From Zunongwangia profunda SM-A87 (GTDB taxonomy: Bacteria > Bacteroidota > Bacteroidia > Flavobacteriales > Flavobacteriaceae): 64,000 bases of DNA. A program made the position numbers and the translations under genes. Below the pieces are notes generated by a model. It was not told the DNA's origin, did no database searches, and saw only the letters and a program-made list of their open reading frames with translations. Below, piece after piece: positions 1-8,436 of the stretch (positions are counted from its first letter, which is position 1; the number at the start of each line of letters is the position of its first letter). The stretch spans positions 2,486,001-2,550,000 of the forward strand of contig NC_014041.1 of NCBI RefSeq assembly GCF_000023465.1. The letters are read 5' to 3'.

Positions 1-331
1 CAATATCTTCCATTTCTACTCCGCCTTCAATCTCTTTAATAAAATGCTTATGGTGCCATAAGGCGTAAGGACCAAAGCGTTGTTCATCTACGAAATATTC
101 TCCATCTTTAACATGAGTAATTTCAGTTACCCATTTTGTTTTTATACCGGCAATTGGTGTTACGATATACTGAATAATCTGACCTTCGAACATGGGACGA
201 TCTCCACCAGACGTGATATCAAAACCCATATAATCTGGAGTAATGATTTTTAGGTTTTTAGGATCAGATAAAAAATCCCATGCCTGTTTTTTAGAAATAG
301 GAAGTTTTTGGAAGGTATGAATCTGGTACAT
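1..331 (-). CDS. SRPBCC-family protein (N-terminal part, runs off the window)
   Basis: The first 110 residues are present; the gene continues beyond the left edge. It opens at the ATG on bases 331-329 with MYQIHTFQKLPIS, followed by a helix and a strand pattern (KKQAWDFLSDPKNLKIITPD) typical of START/SRPBCC (polyketide-cyclase-like) small-molecule-binding folds. Later come KWVTEITHV and the phrase FVDEQRFGPYALWHHKH, which I recognise from family members often annotated as ligand-binding or 'cell division inhibitor'-like SRPBCC proteins. No signal peptide is seen, so it should be cytoplasmic. The ligand cannot be deduced. It is divergent from the DUF2911 gene across a 191-base AT-rich spacer in which I see no clear promoter match. 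Confidence 0.8.
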   Translation of the reverse strand, partial: MYQIHTFQKLPISKKQAWDFLSDPKNLKIITPDYMGFDITSGGDRPMFEGQIIQYIVTPIAGIKTKWVTEITHVKDGEYFVDEQRFGPYALWHHKHFIKEIEGGVEMEDI

Positions 332-522
332 TTCTTAGCAATTTAATATTTTAATAAAATTACAATTAGAAATGTTTAATGAAAAATAATATTAGTTAAA
401 CAAAGTTTAAATCGTTATATTTTAGAGTAAATATTAATATTAAGGCAATCATTAAATATTATTTTTTGAATTTAATTAAAAAGGAATATTTATATATTTA
501 ACAAAACAAATCGTATGCAATC

Positions 523-1362
523 ATGAAAAAACTACTACAACTATTTATTCTTTTTTTAGGGGCGTCAGTATCTGCACAAATACAGGCTCCACAACCAAGC
601 CCTTCTGCTAAAGTAGAGCAGATGGTAGGTTTAACGACAGTAACATTAGATTATTCCAGACCTGCTATGCGAGGCAGAACGATTTTTGGAGACCTTGTGC
701 CTTACGGAGAAATTTGGAGAACCGGGGCCAATGAGAATACAGTGATTAGTTTTTCTGATGATGTAGAAATACAGGGACAAACTTTAAAAGCGGGCAAATA
801 CGCGATCTATACGATCCCAAATAAAGATAGTTGGGAGGTGATTTTTTATAAATCTACCAATAACTGGGGAAATCCTCAAAATTGGAATGACAGTATGGTT
901 GCTTTAAAAGCAAAAGCAGAGGTGGTTAAATTGCATATGGAAATGCAAAGCTTCACTATTCTTATCGATGAACTTACAAATGATGGCGCTACTCTAAATT
1001 TCTTATGGGAAAATACGGTAGCTTTTTTATCTTTTTCAGTTCCAACAGATAAGAAAACAATGGCAAGTATCGATAGCGTAATGAATGGTCCCGGAGCTGG
1101 TGACTATTATGCGGCAGCGGCCTATTACCATGATGCCGGAAAAGATTTAAATAAAGCATGGGATTGGATCAATAAGGCAACTGAAGCTAATCCAAATGCT
1201 TACTGGATGCTAAGAAAAAAATCCTTGATCGCTGCTGATTTAGGTAAAAAAGACGAGGCAATTGAAGCTGCTAAAAAGTCTTTGGCTGCTGCTAAAAAAG
1301 CGGGTAACCAGGATTATGTGAAAATGAATGAAGATTCTTTAAAAGAATGGGGAGCAAAATAA
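523..1362 (+). CDS. DUF2911 domain-containing secreted protein with TPR-like C-terminus
   Basis: A 279-residue protein with a signal peptide (MKKLLQLFILFLGASVSAQ, cleavage near residue 19), so exported to the periplasm or beyond. Residues about 25-165 match the DUF2911 pattern: VEQMVGLTTVTLDYSRPAMRGR, then GEIWRTGANENT, GQTLKAGKYAIYTIP and WEVIFYK. The last 85 residues are helical and alanine/lysine rich, in a tetratricopeptide-like arrangement (AWDWINKATEANPNAYWMLR). DUF2911 proteins are common in Bacteroidota and have no established function. The gene is monocistronic, followed by a hairpin terminator shared with the convergent oxidoreductase gene. Confidence 0.88.
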   Translation: MKKLLQLFILFLGASVSAQIQAPQPSPSAKVEQMVGLTTVTLDYSRPAMRGRTIFGDLVPYGEIWRTGANENTVISFSDDVEIQGQTLKAGKYAIYTIPNKDSWEVIFYKSTNNWGNPQNWNDSMVALKAKAEVVKLHMEMQSFTILIDELTNDGATLNFLWENTVAFLSFSVPTDKKTMASIDSVMNGPGAGDYYAAAAYYHDAGKDLNKAWDWINKATEANPNAYWMLRKKSLIAADLGKKDEAIEAAKKSLAAAKKAGNQDYVKMNEDSLKEWGAK

Positions 1363-1390
1363 TTGGTCTTTAAAAAGATTTCTAATATTA

Positions 1391-1418
1391 AAAAAGCTGT
1401 TCAATAGAACAGCTTTTT
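1391..1418. terminator. Bidirectional intrinsic terminator
   Basis: A perfect 12-bp stem (AAAAAGCTGTTC, loop AATA, GAACAGCTTTTT) lies between the convergent DUF2911 and oxidoreductase genes. A-rich and T-rich flanks on the two sides let it act in both directions. Confidence 0.85.
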
Positions 1419-1440
1419 CTTTTTTATAACGTTAATCTTA

Positions 1441-2412
1441 TCAATACTCCAAACCAATTTTTTCCCGAACCTTATCCAGCATTTCTATAAGTTCTAAACT
1501 TTTGTCAAAACTCATTTCAGTACTTTCTTTTTTACCTTCTAATAGCATTTGGCCTACATGTTCGGCTTCAAAATTATATCCATTAGCTTTTACTCCAAAT
1601 TCTTTAGTGAAGCTATCATTTTCAGTAGTGATCACCACCGAGCTTGGTTGATGAAATCGTGGTTTTATATAAATTTCGGCCTTTTCTAATTTTATGGTGG
1701 CAGCAACATCAGTATGTTTATCTACAAAACTGTAAAGCTCTGCTTTTACGTTTTCAGGATAAAAAAATGTAGCGTGACACCTGGCATCTACCTCGGTTTT
1801 GGTCATTTTAGCGGTTGCTTCTATTTTTTCTGGTTTACCCAGAAAGCTCAAGGCCGCAAAAATTGGATAGATACCAATATCCAGTAAACTCCCGCCACCT
1901 AATGCTTTATTGTAGATCCTGCTGTTGGCATTAAAAGGAGCATCAAAACCAAAATCGGCTTCCATCGCTAAAACTTTTCCGTATTTGCCAGATTTTATAA
2001 CTTCCTTAGTATATTTAAAATGCGGCAGAAAATGCGTCCACATGGCTTCCATTAAAAATGTATCCTGTTTTTGTGCAAAATCGATCATTTCCTTTACCTG
2101 ATTTTTATTCATGGCAAAAGGCTTTTCACACAAAACAGGCTTTTTATGTTTTAGGCAAAGTAAGGTATGCTCATAGTGAAATACGTGAGGAGTAGCAATG
2201 TAAACAGCATCTACCTTAGGATCATTTAACATTTCAGTATAACTGCCATAGGCTTTATCGGCTCCCATTTCTGCAGAAAAATCTTTAGCTTTTTCTAAAG
2301 ACCGGCTTGCAGCCGCATACAAATTGGCATTGGGAACATAGGATAAACCTAACGCAAATTTTTTAGCAATTTTGCCTGGTCCTAAGATTCCCCAGTTTAT
2401 TATTTTACTCAT
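1441..2412 (-). CDS. Gfo/Idh/MocA-family NAD(P)-dependent oxidoreductase
   Basis: A 323-residue cytoplasmic enzyme. The N-terminal Rossmann fold starts with GILGPGKIA (residues 8-16), followed by the family signature CEKPFAMN around residues 95-102, which holds the catalytic lysine K97. The C-terminal alpha/beta domain carries GGGSLLDIGIYP and matches the dihydrodiol-dehydrogenase-like branch. Likely substrates are cyclic polyols or sugars; the exact one is unknown. Its ATG overlaps the stop of the symporter gene by one base (TAATG), so the two are probably translationally coupled. It is the last gene of a four-gene operon with a PIG-L deacetylase, a tiny membrane protein and a sodium symporter, which suggests uptake and processing of an (amino)sugar-like compound; that is inference. 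Confidence 0.87.
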   Translation of the reverse strand: MSKIINWGILGPGKIAKKFALGLSYVPNANLYAAASRSLEKAKDFSAEMGADKAYGSYTEMLNDPKVDAVYIATPHVFHYEHTLLCLKHKKPVLCEKPFAMNKNQVKEMIDFAQKQDTFLMEAMWTHFLPHFKYTKEVIKSGKYGKVLAMEADFGFDAPFNANSRIYNKALGGGSLLDIGIYPIFAALSFLGKPEKIEATAKMTKTEVDARCHATFFYPENVKAELYSFVDKHTDVAATIKLEKAEIYIKPRFHQPSSVVITTENDSFTKEFGVKANGYNFEAEHVGQMLLEGKKESTEMSFDKSLELIEMLDKVREKIGLEY

Positions 2413-4106
2413 TATGATGCATTTTTAGGTTGGGTTGTTGTTTGGAGAAATAAAGCAATACTCATCACTAAAAGGCAGCCAAGAACGTTTAACCATAAGT
2501 ACGGTAAAATATCTAAAAAATAAACCAAGATTACAATTAATTGGGTGATTATGGCTGCAATAAAAACGGCATTACTTTTAACGAATCTGATAAAAAATGC
2601 CAGTAAAAATATGCCTAGTACATTACCATAAAATATCGAACCTATAATATTTACAAGCTGAATAAGGTTATCAAAAAGATCGGCTACACTGGCAAAAATG
2701 ATGGCTAAAACACCCCACATAAAGGTAAACCATTTTGAAGCATTTAAATAATGTTCTTCACTTTTCTCTTCTTTCAGATTTCTTCGATAAATATCAATCG
2801 TGGTCGTGGATGCCAGCGCATTTAGTTCTGAAGCGGTAGAAGACATCGCGGCACACAAAATAACTGCGAGTAAAAGGCCAATAGCTCCCCGTGGTAAATT
2901 ATTTAGGATAAAATGAATAAATACGTAGTCTTTATCATTACTCTCTGCGTTGGTTTTTGCCGCATCTATAAACATCTTTGCTTTTTCCCGATTTTCGAAT
3001 TCCTGAGTGTTTAAAGCGGAAAGCTGGGCCTTAAATTGCTGATTTTCGGTTTCAGAAATCTGATCGATTTTCTGGGCGTAATCTAAAGTAAGTTTTTGTT
3101 TTTGTTTCTGAAGCTCGCGATGGGTCACCATTAAATCCTCGTACTGCCCGGCATAATCTGAGTTTAAAACCGCTTCGGTTGCTGCTGGATTAAAATTAAG
3201 TGGTGTGCTGTTAAACTGATAGAATACAAAAACCATGACGCCCACTAATAATATAAAAAATTGTAAAGGTACTTTTAGAAATCCGTTAAATACCATACCT
3301 AACTGACTTTCCCTTACGCTTCTACCAGAGAGATAACGCTGTACCTGGCTTTGGTCGGTTCCAAAGTATGAAAGCGATAGGAAGGTTCCTCCTATAATAC
3401 CACTCCAAAACGTATATCGGTTATTAAAGTCGAAAGAAAAATCCAACACATCCATTTTTCCTTCGCTTCCGGCAATTTCCAGTGCTTTGGTAAATGTGAT
3501 ATTTTCCGGGAGGTAATATAAAATGATAAAAAATGTTGCGATCATTCCGGTTAGAATTACCGCCATTTGCTGTTTATGAGTTACACTCACCGCTTTAGTA
3601 CCACCAGAAACGGTATAAATAATTACCAATATCCCGATTAGTAATGTAAGCGTGGTAAGATCCCAGCCCAAAACAGCAGAAAGGATGATAGCAGGTGCAA
3701 ATATAGTTAGTCCGGCGGCCAACCCACGCTGGATCAAAAACAATAAAGCGGTTAGCACTCTTGTTTTCTGGTCGAATCTGGTTTCTAAATATTCGTAAGC
3801 GGTATAAACTTTTAATCGGTGATAAATAGGAATAAAAACGATACAGATAATGACAATAGCGATAGGCAGTCCAAAATAAAACTGCACAAAGCCCATCCCA
3901 TCGTTAAATGCCTGTCCCGGGGTAGATAAAAAAGTGATCGCACTGGCCTGAGTAGCCATCACTGATAGACCAATCGTCCACCATTGGGCATCGTTACCAC
4001 CCTTTATAAAGTCCTGAACGTTCTTACTACCACGAGATTTGTAAACGCCATACCAAACAATCGAACTTATGGTAACTATTAAAATTATCCAGTCAATTAA
4101 TTGCAT
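2412..4106 (-). CDS. Sodium:solute symporter (SSS family) with coiled-coil insertion
   Basis: A 564-residue polytopic inner-membrane protein. Family signatures are visible: FIKGGNDAQWWTIGLSVMATQ (residues 34-54), SGGTKAVSVTHKQQ (167-180) and GTDQSQVQRYLSGRS (249-263), with a dozen or more hydrophobic segments. Between two membrane helices, residues about 315-392 form a charged, heptad-like stretch (THRELQKQKQKLTLDYAQK and on) that most SSS proteins lack. It should import an unidentified organic solute with sodium. It starts one base after the stop of the 36-residue membrane gene and overlaps the downstream oxidoreductase by one base, so the operon is tightly coupled. Sugar, sialic-acid-like or other substrates cannot be told apart from sequence. 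Confidence 0.9.
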   Translation of the reverse strand: MQLIDWIILIVTISSIVWYGVYKSRGSKNVQDFIKGGNDAQWWTIGLSVMATQASAITFLSTPGQAFNDGMGFVQFYFGLPIAIVIICIVFIPIYHRLKVYTAYEYLETRFDQKTRVLTALLFLIQRGLAAGLTIFAPAIILSAVLGWDLTTLTLLIGILVIIYTVSGGTKAVSVTHKQQMAVILTGMIATFFIILYYLPENITFTKALEIAGSEGKMDVLDFSFDFNNRYTFWSGIIGGTFLSLSYFGTDQSQVQRYLSGRSVRESQLGMVFNGFLKVPLQFFILLVGVMVFVFYQFNSTPLNFNPAATEAVLNSDYAGQYEDLMVTHRELQKQKQKLTLDYAQKIDQISETENQQFKAQLSALNTQEFENREKAKMFIDAAKTNAESNDKDYVFIHFILNNLPRGAIGLLLAVILCAAMSSTASELNALASTTTIDIYRRNLKEEKSEEHYLNASKWFTFMWGVLAIIFASVADLFDNLIQLVNIIGSIFYGNVLGIFLLAFFIRFVKSNAVFIAAIITQLIVILVYFLDILPYLWLNVLGCLLVMSIALFLQTTTQPKNAS

Positions 4107-4107
4107 G

Positions 4108-4218
4108 TTACGCGAAGGATTTCATTATAATATAAAAGGCAATAATATAGATGGCGTTGGCGACCAGTACAGCGGTGTATCGCATTTTCCATTGATATTT
4201 TTCAGGCTTTTCTTCCAT
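4108..4218 (-). CDS. 36-residue single-helix membrane protein
   Basis: A short gene I read directly on the minus strand: MEEKPEKYQWKMRYTAVLVA, then NAIYIIAFYIIMKSFA and a TAA stop. A charged N-terminus is followed by one transmembrane helix (about residues 15-33). Its ATG overlaps the stop of the PIG-L gene (TAATG at 4216-4220), and its own stop lies one base before the symporter ATG at 4104-4106, so the gene exactly fills the gap in the operon. I do not recognise the family. Position and size recall the small partner subunits encoded next to some SSS transporters, which makes an accessory role for the symporter plausible but unproven. Confidence 0.75.
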   Translation of the reverse strand: MEEKPEKYQWKMRYTAVLVANAIYIIAFYIIMKSFA

Positions 4219-6710
4219 TATTTTCCTAGAGAAAGCAAGTTAGCAAAAAGGCGGTACGATCCCGCAACTCCGGCAGGAAATTGTCTAAAGAAGCTTAACC
4301 CGGTATAAACATAATAACCTTTACCGTATTTGGCAATTAAGAGGCTGCCTTGCATGGCTTCTTCATTTTTATCATGCATGGATAATACCGTATCGTAATT
4401 TTCATCCCAGGTGTTTGGGAAATATAGTCCGCGTTCCTGTACCCAACCATCAAAATCTTTTTTGGTGATTTTGTTAGGTGTATTTAAAACGGGGGAATCG
4501 GGATCTATAAAATTAATTTCAGCATCTTCTTCAGTTACACGATCGTATGATAATTTAAACGGAAAAGGGCCAATTTGGTCTACCGTAATGCCACGATCTT
4601 TATTGTATTGAGACACCAGTGTGCCACCGTTTTCAACATACTTCATTAATTCCTTATTCTTGTAACGAAGTTCTTCCAAAACATTATATGCTCTAACTCC
4701 GGTAACCACCGCATCGTATTTAGCTAAAGCATCTGCGTTTATTGTGGCAGGAGATAGCACGCTTACATGATAACCAATTTGGCGTAAACTTTCAGGCACT
4801 ACATCACCGGCACCGGCGATATATGCGATATTTTCTCCTCTTTTCTGAATATCGATTTTAGCCAGTTTTAGTTTTGCAGGAACAACAAGCGTTTGTTTTG
4901 GGATGTGCGGGTAATTTATGGTAATCACCTCGTCCTTATAGGTTTCTTCTGAAGTTTCAAATTCAGGCTGAATCCAAATTTCATTTTGTGATGAGGGGGG
5001 AATAACTTTAAACGTATAGGTGATACTGCTTCCTTTCTGCGGCAGGTTAACCGCTTCAGATTTTGGTGAGATCTGCCATTCCGAGGGGGCATCTAATTTT
5101 AATATTCCTCGCGTATTGTCTTTTTCTGCCGTAACCTTTATCCTGATATTTTTACTTTCCTGGTTAGGGAAAAGAATAACATCATCTGCAAAACCGATTG
5201 ATACTGGTGGGATAATCTCAAAATTCTCGTAATTTTCGCCGCTTACATTGTCGTTGTATTTATAAACAATTTCTTTTTTAAAGGAAATGGAAGTGCCGTT
5301 TATATCGATATTAAAAGTTACCGTGCTGGTATGTGGAGTTTCTGGTTTTCCAATAAGCTTGGGATCATCTACACGATACATACCTACCGTTCCTTCTTTA
5401 TTTAACCAGTAAGGAGAAGTATAAGCCGCGTTTAGAGGAATTTTATAGTCAAAAAATTTTTTCCAGTCTTCGTTATTGGGTAGTAAAGTAGCGGTTTCTT
5501 CAACTCTATTTTGTGGATTAAGGACAATAGATTTTAATGTTACGTTGGCTGTACTACGGTTAATAGCTTCAAGATGAAGCCTGATATTATCGCCAGGCGA
5601 AGCAAATTCTGAATTTGATACTGCTTCAAGATAAAGTCCCGCACACGCCTGTATAATTCCTTTTATTTCTTCAGTTTTTATGGTTTTCCAGTGTTCGTCT
5701 TTTAAATTCTGAATTAAGGAGTAGGCCTTTAAAAGCTTAGGTAAACTGGCTGAAGGATTGGTGAAATCAAAATTTTTCTGAACATCACCCAAAATTTCAC
5801 CAATTTGAGCGCCACCTTCAACACGTGTCCAACTGGTATTTATTCCCGAGAAAACATCTTCCCTGGAAGTTGGTTGTGAACCTTTAATAAGCTCTAAATA
5901 TTCCATTTCGCTACCACGGGAACCTGTACTTCCAAAACCTTGCGACTGATGCTGGCTGCGGCTTAGCGAAGCGATTTCTGGATTAGAAAGTCCTTTTAAA
6001 GGAAAATAGACCCCCGTATCAAAAGTTAGGTATTTCTCATCTTTTGTGGCTTCTCTAAACGCTTCCTGACTGCCAAAAAACCAGGAGGAGGTATTAAAAA
6101 ATAAGCGTTCTGGCTGCCATGTTGTGGTATATTCCAACTGTTGTGGGAATATAGACTGGTCTTTGGTGATCTCAAAAGCTTCTACACTTAAAATAGCCGA
6201 AGCGGTATGGTGACCGTGGGTTGTTCCTGGCGTACGGTGATCAAAACGGTTAATGATTACGTCGGGTTTAAAATTTCTAATTACCCAAACTACATCACTT
6301 AAAACCTCGTTTTTATTCCAGGTTTTTAAAGTTTCTTCTGGATTTTTAGAATAACCAAAATCATTAGCACGACTAAAAAATTGCCGTCCACCATCAATTT
6401 TGCGTGCTGCTAACAACTCCTGAGTTCTAATTAAACCCAATTGTTCCCGGATTTGGGGACCAATCAGATTTTGCCCTCCATCGCCACGGGTTAAAGAAAG
6501 GTAAGCCGTTCTAGCATGTTTTTCATTTGAGAAATACGAAATTAATCGGGTATTTTCATCATCCGGATGAGCTGCAAGATATAAAACTGAACCTAAAAAA
6601 TTCAGTTTTTCAATTTTTTCATAAATCGCTGATGCACTTAGCTTTTGGGGAGACTGAGCATCTAATTCAAAAGATAGTATTAAAAATAAAAAGGGTAGGA
6701 ATTTACGCAT
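4218..6710 (-). CDS. Secreted PIG-L (LmbE-like) deacetylase with C-terminal ThuA/GATase-like domain
   Basis: An 830-residue protein with a signal peptide (MRKFLPFLFLILSFELDAQ). Residues 40-250 are a PIG-L N-acetylsugar deacetylase domain: the zinc-binding AHPDDE motif is at 47-52 and a second metal-ligand motif, HGHH, is near residues 165-168 (RTPGTTHGHHTAS). A long beta-rich middle region follows, and residues about 620-830 look like a ThuA/class-I amidotransferase-like fold (KYDAVVTGVRAYN, VENGGTLVSQY). Large PIG-L proteins of this type are common in Bacteroidota; their substrates are mostly unknown, but hydrolysis of N-acetyl groups from sugars outside the cytoplasm is the likely reaction. 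First gene of the operon. A TATATTTG -7 element on the minus strand (6736-6743) lies about 25 bases upstream of the ATG. Confidence 0.85.
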   Translation of the reverse strand: MRKFLPFLFLILSFELDAQSPQKLSASAIYEKIEKLNFLGSVLYLAAHPDDENTRLISYFSNEKHARTAYLSLTRGDGGQNLIGPQIREQLGLIRTQELLAARKIDGGRQFFSRANDFGYSKNPEETLKTWNKNEVLSDVVWVIRNFKPDVIINRFDHRTPGTTHGHHTASAILSVEAFEITKDQSIFPQQLEYTTTWQPERLFFNTSSWFFGSQEAFREATKDEKYLTFDTGVYFPLKGLSNPEIASLSRSQHQSQGFGSTGSRGSEMEYLELIKGSQPTSREDVFSGINTSWTRVEGGAQIGEILGDVQKNFDFTNPSASLPKLLKAYSLIQNLKDEHWKTIKTEEIKGIIQACAGLYLEAVSNSEFASPGDNIRLHLEAINRSTANVTLKSIVLNPQNRVEETATLLPNNEDWKKFFDYKIPLNAAYTSPYWLNKEGTVGMYRVDDPKLIGKPETPHTSTVTFNIDINGTSISFKKEIVYKYNDNVSGENYENFEIIPPVSIGFADDVILFPNQESKNIRIKVTAEKDNTRGILKLDAPSEWQISPKSEAVNLPQKGSSITYTFKVIPPSSQNEIWIQPEFETSEETYKDEVITINYPHIPKQTLVVPAKLKLAKIDIQKRGENIAYIAGAGDVVPESLRQIGYHVSVLSPATINADALAKYDAVVTGVRAYNVLEELRYKNKELMKYVENGGTLVSQYNKDRGITVDQIGPFPFKLSYDRVTEEDAEINFIDPDSPVLNTPNKITKKDFDGWVQERGLYFPNTWDENYDTVLSMHDKNEEAMQGSLLIAKYGKGYYVYTGLSFFRQFPAGVAGSYRLFANLLSLGK

Positions 6711-6750
6711 TTTTATGCTTGGTTTTAAACAAAATCAAATATAAAGTTTT

Positions 6751-6850
6751 TACTCGATAATCGAGATTAAATGCTAAAAGGCTTGCCCCGATATAAAAAA
6801 TAATTTTCTAGCAGAGGCCTCATGGACGTACCTCAGGTAGTTTACTGCCT
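6751..6850 (+). repeat. Dispersed intergenic repeat, copy A
   Basis: Begins with TACTCGATAATCGAGATTAA, whose core CTCGAT-A-ATCGAG is a perfect palindrome, followed by ATGCTAAAAGGCTTGCCCCG and ending near TAGTTTACT. The first 20 bases recur at 36271 with one change, and the right half (AATTTTCTA ... TAGTTTACT) recurs at 48498-48551. It lies upstream of the PIG-L gene and downstream of the MscS gene's 3' end; no coding potential is seen. Confidence 0.75.
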
Positions 6851-6898
6851 TAATGTTAGTATTTATATTTAATTAATGCAAAAAATCTTGTTTAAAAA

Positions 6899-7438
6899 TT
6901 AAAGCGCATTTTTTCCTTCATCTAAGAAAACATCTTTCTGTATTAAAGAAACCGCTTTTTGCAGGATAAGGTTATTGGGATAGGTTATAAGCTCGCCTTC
7001 GTCTGTTCTTAAGTGAAGATGAAAAGCTTTAATGTCTTCTATTAAAGCTTCGATAGGCATGTCTTTGTCATGGATTTTTATTTTATCACCAATTTTATAG
7101 GGAAAATTAAAAAACATAATAATTCCTGAAGTGATATTGCTAAGTATAGACCAAATTGCAAACAAGGCCACACCAATAACCGCGAAAACAGAAGAGAATA
7201 TTAAAGCAAGATCGCGAAGGTTCATCCCCCAAACCACGGCCATTAAAAAAAGCGCAAGAATGACAATTAAAATATTAATGTATCTGAACATTAATCGGAT
7301 TCTTGTGATATGAATTTCCCCTTTTTCACCAATACGCTGCGCTGTTTTTTTAAGCACAAAATTGATGACTAAAAGGATCACCATCATCAGTACTGTATAA
7401 AAAAGCTCGGTAGAATAGGTCAACTCAGGAATGTTCAT
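6899..7438 (-). CDS. Small mechanosensitive channel (MscS family)
   Basis: A 179-residue protein with three hydrophobic segments (about residues 10-30, 50-70, 75-110) and then an MscS beta-domain core: SNITSGIIMFFNFPYKIGDKI, followed by HLRTDEGELITYPNNLILQKAV, the hallmark 'P-N' stretch of the family. It lacks the extra N-terminal helices and the large C-terminal domain of longer homologues, so this is a minimal MscS. It should release osmolytes on hypo-osmotic shock at the inner membrane. It starts one base after the stop of the upstream lipoprotein gene and is probably cotranscribed with it. Confidence 0.88.
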   Translation of the reverse strand: MNIPELTYSTELFYTVLMMVILLVINFVLKKTAQRIGEKGEIHITRIRLMFRYINILIVILALFLMAVVWGMNLRDLALIFSSVFAVIGVALFAIWSILSNITSGIIMFFNFPYKIGDKIKIHDKDMPIEALIEDIKAFHLHLRTDEGELITYPNNLILQKAVSLIQKDVFLDEGKNAL

Positions 7439-7439
7439 A

Positions 7440-8327
7440 TTATAATCCTAATTTTTCGCGCAAAGATACATTATTCCCAGCATTTTTATTCCAGTAGTCT
7501 ATTTTTAAGCGTTTGTTTTTTAACGCCTTTGTCGTGAGCATTTTTGAATTTTCATTATTGTCAGAAGGCATTATTTCCTCCCATTTTTCGATTTCAAAAG
7601 GAAATTCACTCTGGTAATAAATCTTTAGCTTCCGTTTAAGGCTGGGATAATTTAATGTATACAATGAAAGGGAGTCCGCTATGGATTTTTTAGCCGAAAC
7701 TTTATAGGCTTTAATCTCCTTATGTTGTAATTGTAAAGATTCGAAAGAGGGGATCATTTCTAATTCACCTTCAGGTAATTCACTTGGATTAATACGTATT
7801 AAATTCCAGATTTCGTTTTCTAAATGGGTTTTTGGAAGATTAAATTGTTTATCAGCTTCACCTTCAAAATACGAATGTGAGTTTATCTCAAAATTCATAC
7901 GATTATTTAACTGAAGAAATTGTTGTCCACACCATTCCTGTATCGAAGCTGAAATTTTAGTAGCATGACCTTCTTTATGTAGCGGAAAAAAACAACTCTC
8001 CATGATAGAATAAGGATAGATACCGGTCATAAATTTTTTGGTGCTGTTCAGCTTTAATATCGGAAATGTTCTTTCTGAAACTTCATTCGCTTTTACCTGT
8101 TCTTCTGGAAGAAAATCTTCTTTTACAAAGATCTTTATCGCCGTACCTTCACGCATTTCGCCATATCTGGCCTGGGTTAATGTATACGAGGTAATTTCAG
8201 CAGTACCATCAAACCAATATTCTTTAAATTCTGCGGATAATTTTCTGTCTTTTGGCGGATCGGGTATTTTATCGCAGCTTATGCATAAGAGGCAAAATAG
8301 CAATGCGATTTTCGATATTTGGTACAT
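7440..8327 (-). CDS. Predicted lipoprotein of unknown function (Maf-neighbour type)
   Basis: A 295-residue protein with a lipoprotein signal: a hydrophobic stretch ending LLCISC, with the lipidated cysteine at residue 18. The mature part (KLSAEFKEYWFDGTAEITSYTLTQARYGE ...) is beta-rich, with no catalytic motif that I recognise. Proteins like this are widespread in Flavobacteriia, and some databases have labelled them 'septum formation inhibitor Maf', apparently because they sit next to maf; the sequence itself does not resemble Maf. Here too the true maf gene is immediately upstream (109-base gap). Anchored probably in the outer or inner membrane, facing the periplasm. Function unknown. Confidence 0.8.
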   Translation of the reverse strand: MYQISKIALLFCLLCISCDKIPDPPKDRKLSAEFKEYWFDGTAEITSYTLTQARYGEMREGTAIKIFVKEDFLPEEQVKANEVSERTFPILKLNSTKKFMTGIYPYSIMESCFFPLHKEGHATKISASIQEWCGQQFLQLNNRMNFEINSHSYFEGEADKQFNLPKTHLENEIWNLIRINPSELPEGELEMIPSFESLQLQHKEIKAYKVSAKKSIADSLSLYTLNYPSLKRKLKIYYQSEFPFEIEKWEEIMPSDNNENSKMLTTKALKNKRLKIDYWNKNAGNNVSLREKLGL

Positions 8328-8436
8328 CTTTTTTTCTTTTAATAGTCAACTACTTTTAGTAAACTCAACAAGTATTCTAAAAACAAATCGAGGTAGGCTT
8401 TGGTAGGATCTCAATAGCCATAATATGTTAAGCAAT

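Noticed and set aside
4069-4308. Plus-strand open frame of 79 residues over the symporter/deacetylase junction
   Set aside because: It lies opposite three well-supported minus-strand genes, shows no recognisable domain and is explained as a shadow.
7440-8327. Annotation of the lipoprotein as Maf
   Set aside because: It has a lipobox and no Maf motifs; the true maf gene is the neighbour at 8437-9021.
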